DNA of 64,000 nucleotides. Source: Uloborus plumipes (lineage: Eukaryota > Arthropoda > Arachnida > Araneae > Uloboridae). This document shows positions 23,162 through 35,300 of the stretch, in pieces. The notes beneath the pieces are model-generated. The model was given only the letters and a program-made list of their open reading frames with translations. It was not told where the DNA came from and did no database searches. How positions within the stretch are numbered: the first letter of the stretch is position 1; each line of letters opens with the position of its first letter. The stretch is from contig JAXGGA010004434.1 of NCBI GenBank assembly GCA_038373865.1, forward strand, positions 24,508 through 88,507, read 5' to 3'. The position numbers were made by a program, and so were the translations under genes.

Positions 23162-23576
23162 TCTATATTAAAATGGATGTAAGTATATTTGTATTTATAT
23201 TTGTTTGTATGTTTGTATGGTTGTTCCTTATGCAAATCCAGTTTTCGTCAGATTTTCATCAAACTTAGCACAGAGGTTCCTTGATGCACTAGAATTCACA
23301 TAGGCGTTGTTTTAAATTTTTTAACAAATCGAAAAAGCTCAAAATGCAAATTTTTTGTCTCAAAATGGCCTTTTTCTTTCAATTTTGGATATACAGAGTA
23401 ATAGAGATAAGCCTTTAAGCATACTAATTGATGAAATTTAACACATTTAAATATGAGTATTTTCCAACAATGATTACAATTAACAATGAATTACCATTTA
23501 AGGCTCCCCTATTTCATTTTAGCATGAAATAAGTTAAACGTAATGCAATACCGGGCAACGACGGGTAATAAGCTAG
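23162..23576 (+). mobile_element. Short non-autonomous Helitron, about 415 bp
   Basis: It begins TCTATATTAAAATGGATGTA, with the common Helitron continuation TTGTTCCTTATGCAAATCC and CATCAAACTTAGCACAG. It ends ACCGGGCAACGACGGGTAAT followed by AAGCTAG and T. Insertion is between A (23161) and T (23577) with no duplication. There is no coding sequence; this is a MITE-like Helitron derivative. Confidence 0.8.
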
Positions 23577-23577
23577 T

Positions 23578-25370
23578 AAGGTATAAAGATTAAAAGCCGT
23601 AGACACTTAATACAAATAAGTTGAAACAATTATTTTTCGAATGCTGTATACCAGCTTTTTTACAACACTGTCCATAAACAATTTAATATGTATGAACTTT
23701 TATCAATAATTACTTATAACTTATTCAAAAGCAATTTCACATAACCTACACCACTATTCAAGAGCAGTTAGTGTGAGCAATTTTAAAATTCTCTTAGTAG
23801 TTAACATATTTCATAACACTTAAGAGTACAATCTTCCGCACCCAAACTTCCTAGAACGAACGGATGTGCCTAGTTTAAGTACTAAAAAAGCACACAAACC
23901 CATGCTCAACTCAATTGCACATTCTTTTACTTACGCCACTAAGCATATCACAGTTCATATACTGTTTTAAAATAATACTTAATCAAAAAATGGATCTCTA
24001 AACCCGATTATTTTGTCGGAAAAATGAGCCAGTTTCAGTGACGCACATAAAGGGTGTGTCCAAAGGATCTGGACCCCCTATCCCTCTTTTTTTCCAGTCG
24101 ATCATAATCATGTTTTTACAGTTGTCATTTCACTACATGTATTGTTTCTCTAGACCAGTCCATTTAAACTTTTAAAATGTTCATACCTGTCAGAAAGGTC
24201 AAGACCTCAAAACTTCAACATTGGACGAACACTATTAAGGGAAGACACAAACACATACACATAGAACGGAATAGAATAGAATCGCAAGCTTGTCAGAACT
24301 GCAAAGCCTTTTGGGAAGGCCACGTGACAACAAACTCAAAATTCTTCCATTACATGTATTTTATGATTCTACCTGACTATGTAACGAGCATATTCTTTCA
24401 GTGCAGCACAAATTCATTTTGATTTTTAGCTGCAAAAATGCGATTTTCAAATTATATTGTAAAAATGAGTGCTTAAAATATTAAAAGAAAACAAATCAAA
24501 ATATTGTCTTTTAAGAAAAACTTACGTGAAGATAAAAAAAAAAAAAATGCACTGAAAATCAAAGATTTTTGGACCGACTACAAATGACTAGTCTTTTTTT
24601 TCTCTCTCTCTTTTGAATTAACATAAAGTCTAGTGAGTTCTGGTAATTTAAACAAGCATTTGCTGAGTTAATAATTTATTTATTGGTTAATTCTATTTTA
24701 TTTTTTTGTTTTTTTTTTTTTTTGAAATGTTTTTCGTTGCCAACAATTGATAATGTCAAAAAATTTGTTTGACGGCAAATGAAGGTAAGAGATATGTAAA
24801 TGGCCGTCAAATTTTGATCCTATACACCCTCCATTAAAAATTGCTGTTTGTGCCAGTGGTAGTTTTTTTTAACTAGTATTTGCAAATAAGATATCAGAGT
24901 TTTTAAGTTTGAAAGCCTTTGAACAAGAAAGCTACATTTAATTGCCGTTACACATTCATGGTTAATAAATTTATTAAGGGGACAGGCCATGGATAACTAA
25001 CACAATTAAAAGTTAAAACAATTATTTTTTGAACACTTTGCGAGCTTTCTTTGATGTACATTGTTTTTAAAATGCTTATGTAACTAATTTAAGACGAAAA
25101 ATGTCTTTTACAAATTAAGAAAAGTTTGCTTAAAACACTTAATTTCTCAGCTTTCCCATTTCCCTCCATCATTAGTTGTCCCGTTCATTCTCGGGAAAGC
25201 AGGGGAAAAAATTAGAAAACGAAAAATCCTTTCCCATCGCAATTAATGATTGCGTGATGTGCATCGTTTTGAAAAACAAGCTTTTCTCCTTATTAGTGTT
25301 TTTGTTCGCTACTGTCATTCCTATCGGAAGTTTGCTCATCATCATTAAGGAATCGGGCAAAAAGGGGAAA
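23578..25370. other. AT-rich sequence, nothing firm
   Basis: Only homopolymer runs (for example near 24535-24548 and 24710-24723) and short frames without domains are visible. The part from about 25170 leads into the ~540-bp tandem array. Confidence 0.4.
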
Positions 25371-27582
25371 AAAAGCTTCTTTTAAAATTGGTTGCCTTTT
25401 CCTGGTGATTAATAAGGTATTTGTTAGAATCTACAAAGCGATATTCCGTTCGTTAAGGAAACTTCCTATAATTTAGGAGTCCAAAATGATGCTGAATTTA
25501 CTAGGCTCGATGGATTTGGAAAAAAAAGCGTGCTGCAGTGCATTTTATGGAACTTTGTATTTATTTCTAGAGAAAAAGCTTCATTGTTTTCTCTCCCAAC
25601 TATGAGAAAAGAAAACGTAAAGAAATTGTTTCTTTTGTGTTAAAGTTGACTAACAGGTTATCAGTTTACAGTTTTTCAATGAAATAAACCTGTAAAACTT
25701 TATCGCGCTATATAATATTGAAATATTAAAATTAAAAGCATCTATCAAAATACGCAAAAAAATATATAACGAACCAAAATATTCAGCCTTTATACTATTA
25801 ATATAGAGTCGAATGTTCCTGAACTTTGCACCAATTTTTTATTTTCTTCCAAACAACTTATTACTCTACCTGAATTTATTCCAAACTTGGCAATTCCATC
25901 AACAAGGGGGAAAGCTTCTTTTAAAATTGGTTGCCTTTTCCTGGTGATAAAGCGATATTCCGTTCGTTAAGAAAACTTCCTGTAATTTAGGAATATAAAA
26001 TGACGCTGATTCCACGAGGTTCGATGGTCTTAGAGAATAAATGCTTGTGGAACTCTATATTTAATACTAGTGAGGCAGCTTCGTTAATTTCTCTCTCGAC
26101 TAAGAGACAAAATGGAACGAAATCGTCTCTTTGATGTTAAAAATTAACTAACACATTGGCAGCTTACAGTTTTTCACTCAAAGAAACTTGTCAAACTTTA
26201 TCGCGTCTTATAATATTAAAATATTAAAACTGTAAGCACCTATAAAAATATGCAAGAAAAAAGTAAAATTAATGCACTAAAGAACATTTAAGCAACATTT
26301 AAACTAATTTTTACACATTGAGTTCAAAGTTAATGAATTTGCACCTATTTTGATTTTTTACTACCTTGCTAGAAACTAATTACAATAAATTTATAAAACC
26401 ACCTGAGTTTATTTCAAAATTGGAAATTCCAGCAACAAGGGGGAAAGCTTCTTTTAAAATTGAATGCATTTTCCTGGTTATTAATAAAATACTGGTTATA
26501 ATCTACAATGCGATATTACGTTCGTTAAGGAAACTTCTTAAATTTAAAGAGTATAAAACGTAGCTGAGTTTACTGGGTTCGCTGGACTTGAAAAAAATGC
26601 TCTGCATTACATTTGTTGAAACTGTGTATTTAACTTGAGTGAAACAAGTTGACTAGTTTGTGTTTCGAATGAGAAGAATAAAACGCCTCGAAGTTGTCTT
26701 TTTATGCTGAAAATTAACTAACACCTTGGCAGCTTTCAGTTTTTTGATCCCAGAAGCTTGTCAAAGTGAATTGCATCTTGCATCATATAGTTTAAAAGTA
26801 ATAAAATTAAAAGCATCCTTAAAACAAAATAAAAGATGAAAAATCAACAGAAAAATTAAACATTTATAATATGTTTTAGAAAATTTTAAATCAATAAATT
26901 TGCATCAATTTTGATTTTTTATTAAACTCCTACATGCCTTCCTAGAACTGTATTTACTCGAAAATGGCGAGGCCAGCAAAAAGGGGAAAAAGATTGTTTT
27001 AAACTTGGTCATATTTTCCTAGTGATTAATAAGGCATTTATTAGAATTTTCAAATAAATATGGTATTTGTTAAGGAAACTTCCCACAATGCTCTTAAACG
27101 TAATGAATCCACTCAGTTCGGTGGCTTTAAAAGAAAATCTGCTGTATTAAATGTGTTGGATCTTTCTACTATTTAACTCAAGTGAAACTGGTTGATCATT
27201 TTTTTTCTCTGGGAAAAGAAGAAAAAATATTGTCTGTTTTTAGGTTTAAAAAATACCAAACACCTTGGAAGCTTACAGAGTGCTTCTTTCAAAGAAACTT
27301 GTCACTTTTATTCGTGCCATATATTTTTAAAGTTTTAAAATTAAAAGTAATCATCTAAATATCAGTAAGAAGTAAAATATTCAACTACAACATTAAGCAT
27401 TCATAAAAGAAATTGTCACGCACAAAATTTTAAAATTGATGAATTTTTACCAATTTTGATTTTTATTAGAAATCTTCTTCTTTAAATATACTGGAATTCA
27501 CTCGAAAATGGCTAGTCAAAAAGTGAAAACAGCTTTTCTTTTTTTTTAATTGAATGCTTTTTTTCTGATGATTGATAAGGTA
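25371..27582. repeat. Diverged tandem array of ~540-bp units (units 1-4)
   Basis: Units begin near 25371, 25916, 26441 and 26985, each at AAAGCTTCTTTTAAAATTGG or a variant. They share GGTTGCCTTTTCCTGGTGAT, CGTTCGTTAAGGAAACTTCC, GCAGCTTACAGTTTTT and AACTTTATCGCG, and end in CCAATTTTGATTTTTTA. A fifth unit starts near 27529 and is split by the pogo element. Divergence between units is high, so the duplication is old. No shared reading frame was found. Confidence 0.75.
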
Positions 27583-30277
27583 GGATCAGGTGGGGTAAAA
27601 TAGGTCAATTTTTTAAAAAAATCATTAAAAATGAATGGATGCAATTTTTTTTTCTGTACTGCGAGTTTTATTTATACCAGATACTAGTGATTATTTTATA
27701 AGCAAAATTAACTATAACTTCAACTTTAGAGTAACAGATATAAGCCATTTGATGTGTTCCTGAGTAGAAGTGAGAATGTGTTTATCATAAAAACTTTTCA
27801 TTTGAAGAAAACTAGAGGTAAGTGCACTTTTTTTTTTAAACCTACTACATAGAGCATATTTTCAAGATTAATTTCCTAAAAGAAGAAAGTAAAAGCAGCA
27901 GAAAATTATTTTTTAGGGTGTAAAAACGTGTGTGGGGTAAAATAGGTCACGTTTGGTCTTTGATTAGGCTTAGCATACAGTATACATTTAACACTTTTTT
28001 CTGCTTTTAAAACCACTTTTTTTTTCTTTATATATTAATGTACTAATTTAAAATATGCTACTTACTGCTTTGTCACTCTTTTTACATCAAAATAAAATTA
28101 CCATTTTGTTATAAAAGATAATAAAATTATTAAAATAACAAATTTTGGTTACAGCTTTTAGAAATTAGATTTAAACCATAATATTATTAGTCTTTCCTCA
28201 GAAAATGCCTAGGAATTATAAGAGGAAGACATTGACAAATTACAGCGAAAATGATGTTCTAGAAGCAGTAAAAGAAATAAAAGAAAATGAATGTTCCATA
28301 CGCGGTACAGCAAAGAAGTTTAACATACCGTTTGATACCCTTAGAAGATATGTTGTGAAACCGCCTTCTCATTTAGGTTCAGGGAGAAAAACCTATTTAA
28401 CTCAGCTAGAAGAGGAATGTCAAGTGCGCACAATGCAGCTCACAGCATCATGTGGCTATCCGTTTGACAGGAGTGACTTAATAAAAATGGTCTGTAGCTA
28501 TTTGGAGTATTCAAAAAGCCAAGTCCCTTCCCCTTATCCAGACTCAGATTGGGTAAGAAATTTTGAAACTCGCTGAGAGAAAGAGTTGAGTAAAAGGAAG
28601 CCCGAAATGCTAACAAAATCACGCGCAAAGTGCCTCAACAAAGAAGTCATCGATGAATTCTTTTGCATGTATGAGAATATTTTAACAGAGCACAACTTAT
28701 GGGATTAGCCAAACAGAATTTGTAACGTTGATGAAACGGGGCTTGCAACAAACCCTGTTTCAAGCAAGGTGCATGTAGAAAAGAAAGCTCGCAATTCATG
28801 CATTTAATGTCCCACTGGGGGCAAGACTTGTACACTGTTCTTTTCTGTGTGTCAGCAACTGGTCAGTACATGGCCCCTTTAACTGTATATAAAGGGAAAC
28901 ACCTATATGATACATGGACAAAAGGTGGTCCAGATGAAGCAACTTTTGCAGTTAGCCCCTCAGGATGGATGCATGATGATGTGTTCGAAAAATTGATGGA
29001 CCACTTTATCGACAATATTAAAAAAATGAAACTTACCCTTCCATTTTTACTCATATTTGATGGTCACGGCAGTCATTTGACTTATGAGACTGTTATAAAA
29101 GCAATTGACAATCAAGTCATACTTCTTTGCCTCCCACCAAACACAAGCCATGCTCTACAACTGCTTGATGTTGCAGTGTTTGGGCCATTAAAATTAAGTT
29201 GGAAAAAAATTCTCAAGAAATGGTACAGGGAAAGTCGTATGCAAAGTATTAGAAAAGCAGTTTTTCCTTCATTATTGCGAAAGCTGTTTGAAGAGCTTCC
29301 CTCAGAAAATGGTGTTGGAGGGTTCAGAGGAAGTGGTTTGTTCCCTCTAAGGAGAGAAGTTCCCTACAAACGAATGTTAGGAAGTCATACCACAGAGCAT
29401 ATTTTAAGCGATACAGTTGAAGAAGTGGCGTCCACATCGAATATCATCAATAAAAGTGAGATACAATACGAATCAAGTTTACTTTCACCATTTAAACATA
29501 TAAGACATGCTATTATAAACACGCTGTCTCCTGCACAAACAACTGATTACAAAGAAGCGCTAAAAAATGCGAAGAGAAAAAGAACACGCATGCAGAAAGA
29601 AGCAGGAGAAGTTTTGACCAACTCGGTAAGTCTGCAGAGATTGTATGAAGAAAAAGTCAAAAAAGAAGAAAAATCAGCGAACATGCCTTTGAAGAAACGC
29701 AAATAAAATGAGTAGTTACAAGTCGAGTTTCTGGGGAGAAAAACAAAAAAGATATTTCATGGTATCATTCTTTCCCATAATAAGGGAGAATATACAGCAA
29801 AATTAGCAAAAGAATTCAATAGTTCCGTTTTTTTTTAATTTATTTTTCAAAGAGAGATAATATTTCGGAGATCGATGCATTGTAAATAGTGAAGTCCTTC
29901 ATAACCCCAAAATGAACCAGAAAGGACAGTATCATTTCATGTAAACATTTACATTAATTACTTTCTCTTAAACGTTGTATAATTAACATCAATAAATTGT
30001 GTAAATATTGTTTTCAAGGCATGACTTGTTTTACCCCACGACTGACCTATTTTACCCCACGCTATGGGGTGAAATAAGTCATTGACAACATGTTTTCAAA
30101 CTTATTTTTCAGTACTAATATTCGTTTTTCTCAAAGATATTTTTCTTAAAATCTCATAAAGACAATCCATTTGCATATCCTGAGCAATTTTTTTCCTGGT
30201 TCAATTGATATATTTTTCGCTATTAATGTGTAATTACAAAATGTGCTGTTTTTGACCTATTTTACCCCACCTGACCC
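27583..30277 (+). mobile_element. pogo/Tigger-type DNA transposon, 2.7 kb
   Basis: Terminal inverted repeats GGATCAGGTGGGGTAAAATA (left) and GGGTCAGGTGGGGTAAAATA (right, complement) both continue GGTCAA. A TA duplication lies outside each end (27581-27582 and 30278-30279). Extra GGGGTAAAATAGGTCA boxes lie inside: one near 27934 on the left, and two facing copies near 30030-30075 on the right. These are likely transposase-binding repeats. The element contains most of a transposase gene and interrupts unit 5 of the tandem array. Confidence 0.92.
28205..29706 (+). pseudogene. pogo/Tigger DDE transposase, three disabling mutations
   Basis: This is a cut-and-paste transposase of the DDE-1/CENP-B-related group. 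Start ATG 28205 follows AAA and gives MPRNYKRKTL. Residues about 16-50 form a psq-type helix-turn-helix (DVLEAVKEIKENECSIRGTA). A second DNA-binding segment ends PYPDSDWVRNF. An in-frame TGA at 28574-28576 and TAG at 28706-28708 interrupt it. The first catalytic aspartate is in NVDETGLATNP (GAT 28730-28732). A frameshift near 28795-28807 moves to the frame starting 28798. There LLIFDGHGSHL carries the second aspartate (residue 88 of that frame) and PPNTSHALQLLDVAVFGPLK the third (residue 124), a DD35D spacing. The C-terminus is basic (KKRK), a likely nuclear signal. With only three lesions this copy is fairly young but dead. Confidence 0.92.
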
Positions 30278-30510
30278 TATTTCTTAGAATCTCCAATACG
30301 GTATTCCATTCATAAAAATAATTTCCTACAAATTACAAAACTAACACGTAACATGCGAGACTAAGGAATTTACTGGGTTCGACGACTCTTTAAGAAATGT
30401 ACTGTTTTGAATTTGTTGAAACTTTGTATTTAACTCAAGTAAAAATGGTTGTTGTTTTTTTTCCACTCGACTACGAAAAAGATATGCAACGAAATCACCA
30501 CTTTTACTTT
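30278..30510. repeat. Tandem unit 5, part after the pogo insertion
   Basis: TTCTTAGAATCTCCAATACG, TTTACTGGGTTCG and TTGAAACTTTGTATTTAACTC match the middle of units 1-4. Together with 27529-27582 this reconstitutes the pre-insertion unit. Similarity fades near 30510. Confidence 0.65.
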
Positions 30511-32689
30511 CAAAATCAATTCCAGTTTTCGCATTCCAGATATTTATCTCATTTGATTACTTCACATTATAAAAAGTATTTACGGCCTGAAAAAATAGAA
30601 TCACGTATGTGGAAATACAAACTAAAAATAAAAAAAACTCACATATGAAAGCTTTTAAAAAGCTCAGATATATTTTATCTACTCACACATTACCTTTCGA
30701 AAAAATACGCAAATGAGATGAACAATGTGCAAAAACTTAAATCAAGGCTCTACAGTTGCAGGCGTTTCTAGAAATAGTTTTTCCCAACTTAAACACAGGC
30801 AGCAACAAAAATAAAACCAAAATTCTGTTTAGAAAATTGGCAGTCACGGAAACAGTAGCAAATCGTACTTCCCAAACTCTAGAACATTTTTTACAACCCC
30901 TTTATGACTTCACTCCCAGCTGAACAATTCAACTCTTTCGGATTCATCGGGAATGTAAGGTGTCCCTCAGCGAAAGCCATTCGGTAAATTCGAGAGTTGC
31001 TCCGGGAAGCTGGGGGACAATTTGTACCCAAACGACACCAATTGGCGGATAACCGTCCGATTATTTCTTTTGATCTTGATTCGTGATCCATTTGCTTTTA
31101 TCGTGGGTGCGAGAAGTAGAGTGGATATGAACAAGAAATTAAAAATTGAGTTGTGGTGTATTATAAAAGATGAACGTTTGCCTGATAGTTGAAGGACTTG
31201 GAAGATGAAGAGGTTATGGAACAAAATCCTAATTTAGAGTCATTAAAGTTAAAAGATTTATTGTTGCAGTTGTTGCGGATTTTTTGTTTTCTGGTTTTGT
31301 CGAAAACTATGCATATGAAGTTGGTCTACTGGCATCTATTCTATTGATGTACCAACTTTTAGTCGCTTGTCTGTATCCGTTGTTTACCTTTGTCCAGATT
31401 ATATTTTTAAAAATGTAACATAGCTCCTTCATCTCCTCCAAATCCTTCAATGATCTCAAATTGACAAAATATGCAGAATATCTCTCACAATGTAAGAGAG
31501 ATTTGATGCTCTAGTTGAAGAAAATATGACAGTTACTCTGAAGATATTTGATCAGGGGTGGCCAAAGAAGACCTACCAATGTTAAACGCGGGAACCTTTT
31601 TTATTTTCGTTTTGCAGATAACAATTGAATTTTTAGACATTTATTTTTCTGTAATCATACAGTACTCAACAACGGGCTGAAACTGTCAACTTTTTTCTAT
31701 TTTTGTTTACGATCAATCGGCTATATTAACGATTTCCGGTCCCCCTAATCAAAGAATTGTCAATAAAAATCAGCGTGACGTGTGAAAAAGGGGAGTAGTG
31801 GTAGGGGAAATACGACCCTTTGTGAAAAAGGAGAGAGTACAGGGTAAAAAATGATGAAAACAAAGCATGACATCATTAATGGACAGCCCCTTACATCATT
31901 CTGTATTGACGAGACAAGTTGAAAGAAATACAAACCAAATTTAGTCACCACACAAAATGAAACCTAAAAAAGAAGAAATGCAGTCACAGAAAAAATGCAA
32001 ACAAAGCAATGATAAGTAGACAGATAATACCTGGAAAACGGACGCCAACCAACCAGAAAATGTCAGCTATCATAAAAGGACATATCCGATTCCTTTTAAT
32101 GGTCTTTTCATCACATCATCGGTTCAAACATTTCCGCCGGAAAAACGCCGAGTGAATGCATTAAACGCCATCACAGGAGAATGGATATTTCTCTGTGTTC
32201 ATCTGATGCTGGATGGGACTCTGGATCAGAATGGGCGTTTTTATCGACGGCCGTTTGCAAGGGGATTTATACGTTTTGCAACAAGATATTGAATGACTTG
32301 TGAAGGTTTAACAGAGTTTGATTCGAAAAAAAGTGAACTTTCTTGCTTCTAAATTTGTTGTTTCAGTTTTATTAGCACGAGAAATTAATTAGCTTGCAAT
32401 TATTTTCGCATTGCTTTATTATTCAACAGGGTCGAATTCACTTTTTCTTTGGTTGATGTATGCAATTACTTTGATTTAAGTTTGGATGTAACTTACTAAT
32501 GAACATCCACTCCATTTATCGTGTAAGTTTTCCTGACTTTAGTTAGCCTTGAACCTTTAAACAACATTTAGACAGAAGCAAATACACCAGCAGCTCAATC
32601 ATGAACCAGCAGTTTCGTCCTTACTCTGAATTCATCAGTCAAGAACTTCCAATAACCGGGCTGGAGACAGATATCCTCTTATTGCAGCC
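30511..32689. other. No recognised element; balanced-composition islands
   Basis: About 30890-31090 and 32040-32300 are less AT-rich and look non-repetitive. Minus-strand frames at 30891-31091 and 30967-31224 overlap each other and show no known domain. Nothing here can be called a gene from sequence alone. Confidence 0.4.
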
Positions 32690-32945
32690 AAGATAACCTT
32701 CAAACTGGTAGATAAAATTTAATTACCTTGCCCACGAGCGTTCGCAAACCATGGTATTGCATGGTACGACTTGATCTCATGACCGAGCTGTGGATGTATT
32801 TGTTTCAGTTCTGCTTAGTCCTGGCTTATGAGCGGTAACTCACCCCCCAGCTTTTACCTTAATTTTCGAGTTGAGCCGCACCATGATTTGCGGACGCTCT
32901 CTGGCAAGGTAAATTAATTTTGTCTACCAGTTTAAAGGTTATCTT
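32690..32945. mobile_element. Fold-back MITE candidate, about 256 bp
   Basis: The left arm starts AAGATAACCTTCAAACTGGT, continues through ACCTTGCC and runs to ACCATGG. The right arm (about 32880-32945) is its inverse complement with few differences. The central ~120 bp is unpaired. No flanking duplication could be identified. Confidence 0.65.
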
Positions 32946-34396
32946 ATCTTTATTATTCTGTCTGTGTATCTGCTTGTCTGTTTGTGGCACTGTAGCGGCT
33001 AAACAGATAAACCAATTTTTGCCATTTTTATTTCCTCGAAAGTAGATTCTATCGAGAGTATTCTTACCTAGGTTTCGTATTTATATGACATAATTTAACG
33101 AATATATTTGTTATTAAACTCAAAAACTAGCGTTTTTTTGCCATTTTTGCAGTGAAAACATTCTTGAAAAACAAAAACAAATTGTACCAAAAAAAAATTA
33201 GCAATTTTTTTCTGCATGTGATAGAATTTTTTTAAGCTCCCATGTTATGTAGAACTTGAATTAAAACCGTTTTATAGCAGATTTTAAGTACAGCTAATCT
33301 TTTACCCACGTGATTGGTACCATGTTTTATCATTGGCAGACGAGAAAAGAAAGCTCAATAAACCTGCTGCATTCTCTATTTATTAATTACAAAAAATAAT
33401 TGTAATTGATTTTAGTATAAGGTTTTTAAAAGAATTTTCAGTTTTCCTCTTGGTTCTGCTTTTCAACTAGCAAATTTTACTAGCTATGTCATTTTTCTTT
33501 ATCCTTGTTCTCCATGTTCTTTTGAAAACAGTTAAATAAATTTGAATTTGAAATGCGTTCTGACCCGTGAAATTTAACTTAATATGAGGTAGGCAATCAC
33601 GTTCAAAGTTTATTTTAATTTTTTAATTCTATTTTGGTACTTGTCCCTTCATGTATTTTACAATTTGTGATTAAAGTTTAAGGTAATAGTTTTGTGTTGA
33701 TGCATAGTATTTGCATTAACACAAAACTATTGACTAAATTTTAATGATAGGTAATAAAAACTTTTATACTACTTGTGTGTGTGTGTGTGTGTGCGTTGTC
33801 TAATTGTGTGCCTTTAATTACAACGTTCATAACTCATATAAGGGTTTAAAATCAAGCGTCAATAACAAGCAATGGAACGTCAAAAAAACCTGAAAACAAA
33901 ATGCAGCCGAGACACATACCAATAAATAAATACAACAAAATGCAAATCTTTCTTTCGCTAAAATATATGCGTCACAATACAAAAAATAAATGATCTTTAT
34001 AAGTAAAATGAAAATCATTTGTCTGCTGTGCGAGGAAATGTTCGCATTCAAGCATTGTCCCGTTCGAAAAGCCAATTTTTTCCTTCAACAAAAGCCGCTG
34101 TTCTTTTCATTACTTTTAATGCCTTTCACATTCCTTCGATAGAGAACAATATGGCACTGTGTATAAGATCCGGGTGGGTGTATAGAGGAGATTTTTGCAC
34201 GATGTGCCATAGAATGGATTGCATTTAAATAAGTAAAAGTAAAACATCCATCAATGATAGGAAAAGCTGATAAATGTGCGGAGTATTTATGTCACCCCTC
34301 ACTTACTCTTACCTTTCCGAGTACAAAATCTTAAAAAATAAAATAATAGCAATGCCTGCTTAATACTGAATGCCTATCGCTTTCTGGGTTTTAACA
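32946..34396. other. AT-rich sequence with (GT)n
   Basis: A (GT)n tract is at about 33774-33793. Two complementary TAGTTTTGTGTTGATGCATA-like segments near 33687-33730 form a small inverted repeat. Nothing else is recognised. Confidence 0.4.
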
Positions 34397-34398
34397 TA

Positions 34399-35049
34399 CA
34401 GGGTGTTCACTCCAATCGTGGACCAATATCTAATTTCTAAACCGTTAGAGATAAGCATATAGTTTATTTAGGAAAAAATCTCCAAATTACGAAAGGAATT
34501 TTGGGTCTATTCAATGTTTTTCAAAAAATCAAATTTTGAAAGAGTTACGAAATTTAAATTTTTATACAACCCCCCAGTCCTATCAATCATATTTAGTAAA
34601 ACACTCTTGACACTGTAACGTTTAAAACTAAAAAAAAATCACTCTTCTACCACAAAAATTGACCGAGTTATGACGTTTTGAAAAATCAAGATTTTGAAGG
34701 ATTTCGCATACGGTCCCTTAAGCGATCGCTCGATGACGTCATGAAATAATGCAAAATCTTGATTTTTCAAAACATCATAACTCGGTCAATTTTTGTGGTA
34801 GAAGAGTGATTTTTTTTTAGTTTTAAACGTTACAGTGTCAATAATGTTTTACTAAATATGATTGATAGGACTGGGGGGCTGTATAAAAATTTAAATTTCG
34901 TAACTCTTTCAAAATTTGATTTTTTAAAAAACATTGAATAGACCCAAAATTCCTTTCGTAATTTGGAGATTTTTTCCTAAATAAACTATATGCTTATCTC
35001 TAACGGTTTAGAAATTAGCTATTGGTCCACGATTGGAGTGGACACCCTG
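34399..35049. mobile_element. Long fold-back element, arms about 295 bp
   Basis: It begins CAGGGTGTTCACTCCAATCG and ends with the inverse complement (CGATTGGAGTGGACACCCTG), with TA outside both ends. Nearly the whole element pairs with itself: left arm 34399-34696, right arm about 34751-35049. Mismatches are very few. The ~55-bp loop contains GCGATCGC and TGACGTCA palindromes. The CAGGGTGT start and TA target match the mariner at 981-1869, suggesting a mariner-mobilised fold-back. Confidence 0.88.
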
Positions 35050-35051
35050 TA

Positions 35052-35300
35052 TAGTGGAAATGCACCTAAAGTTCTGAACACATTGCCATCTATAGAAATT
35101 CTACGAAATACTGAAAATAGCAGAGAAATTAACGATTGGTTGATTTCTAAATTTGGATTCAGAAATTGACCAATCAAAATTTTAATTTGAATCCAGCACC
35201 AATTGCTGATGGTCATAAGGTAGCGCTTTGTTCCGAACAGTTGGAGAACGTTTTGAGACAAGTGTATTAGGCATTTAGTATTACGGGGGCGTTGGAAATA
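35052..35300. repeat. Degraded relative of the hAT-like MITE at 71-370
   Basis: GGCATTTAGTATTACGGGGG followed by CGTTGG matches the right end of the first element. The interior ACGATTGGTTGATTTCTAAA resembles its AACCAATCGTTATTG region. The left end is not clear. Confidence 0.45.
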
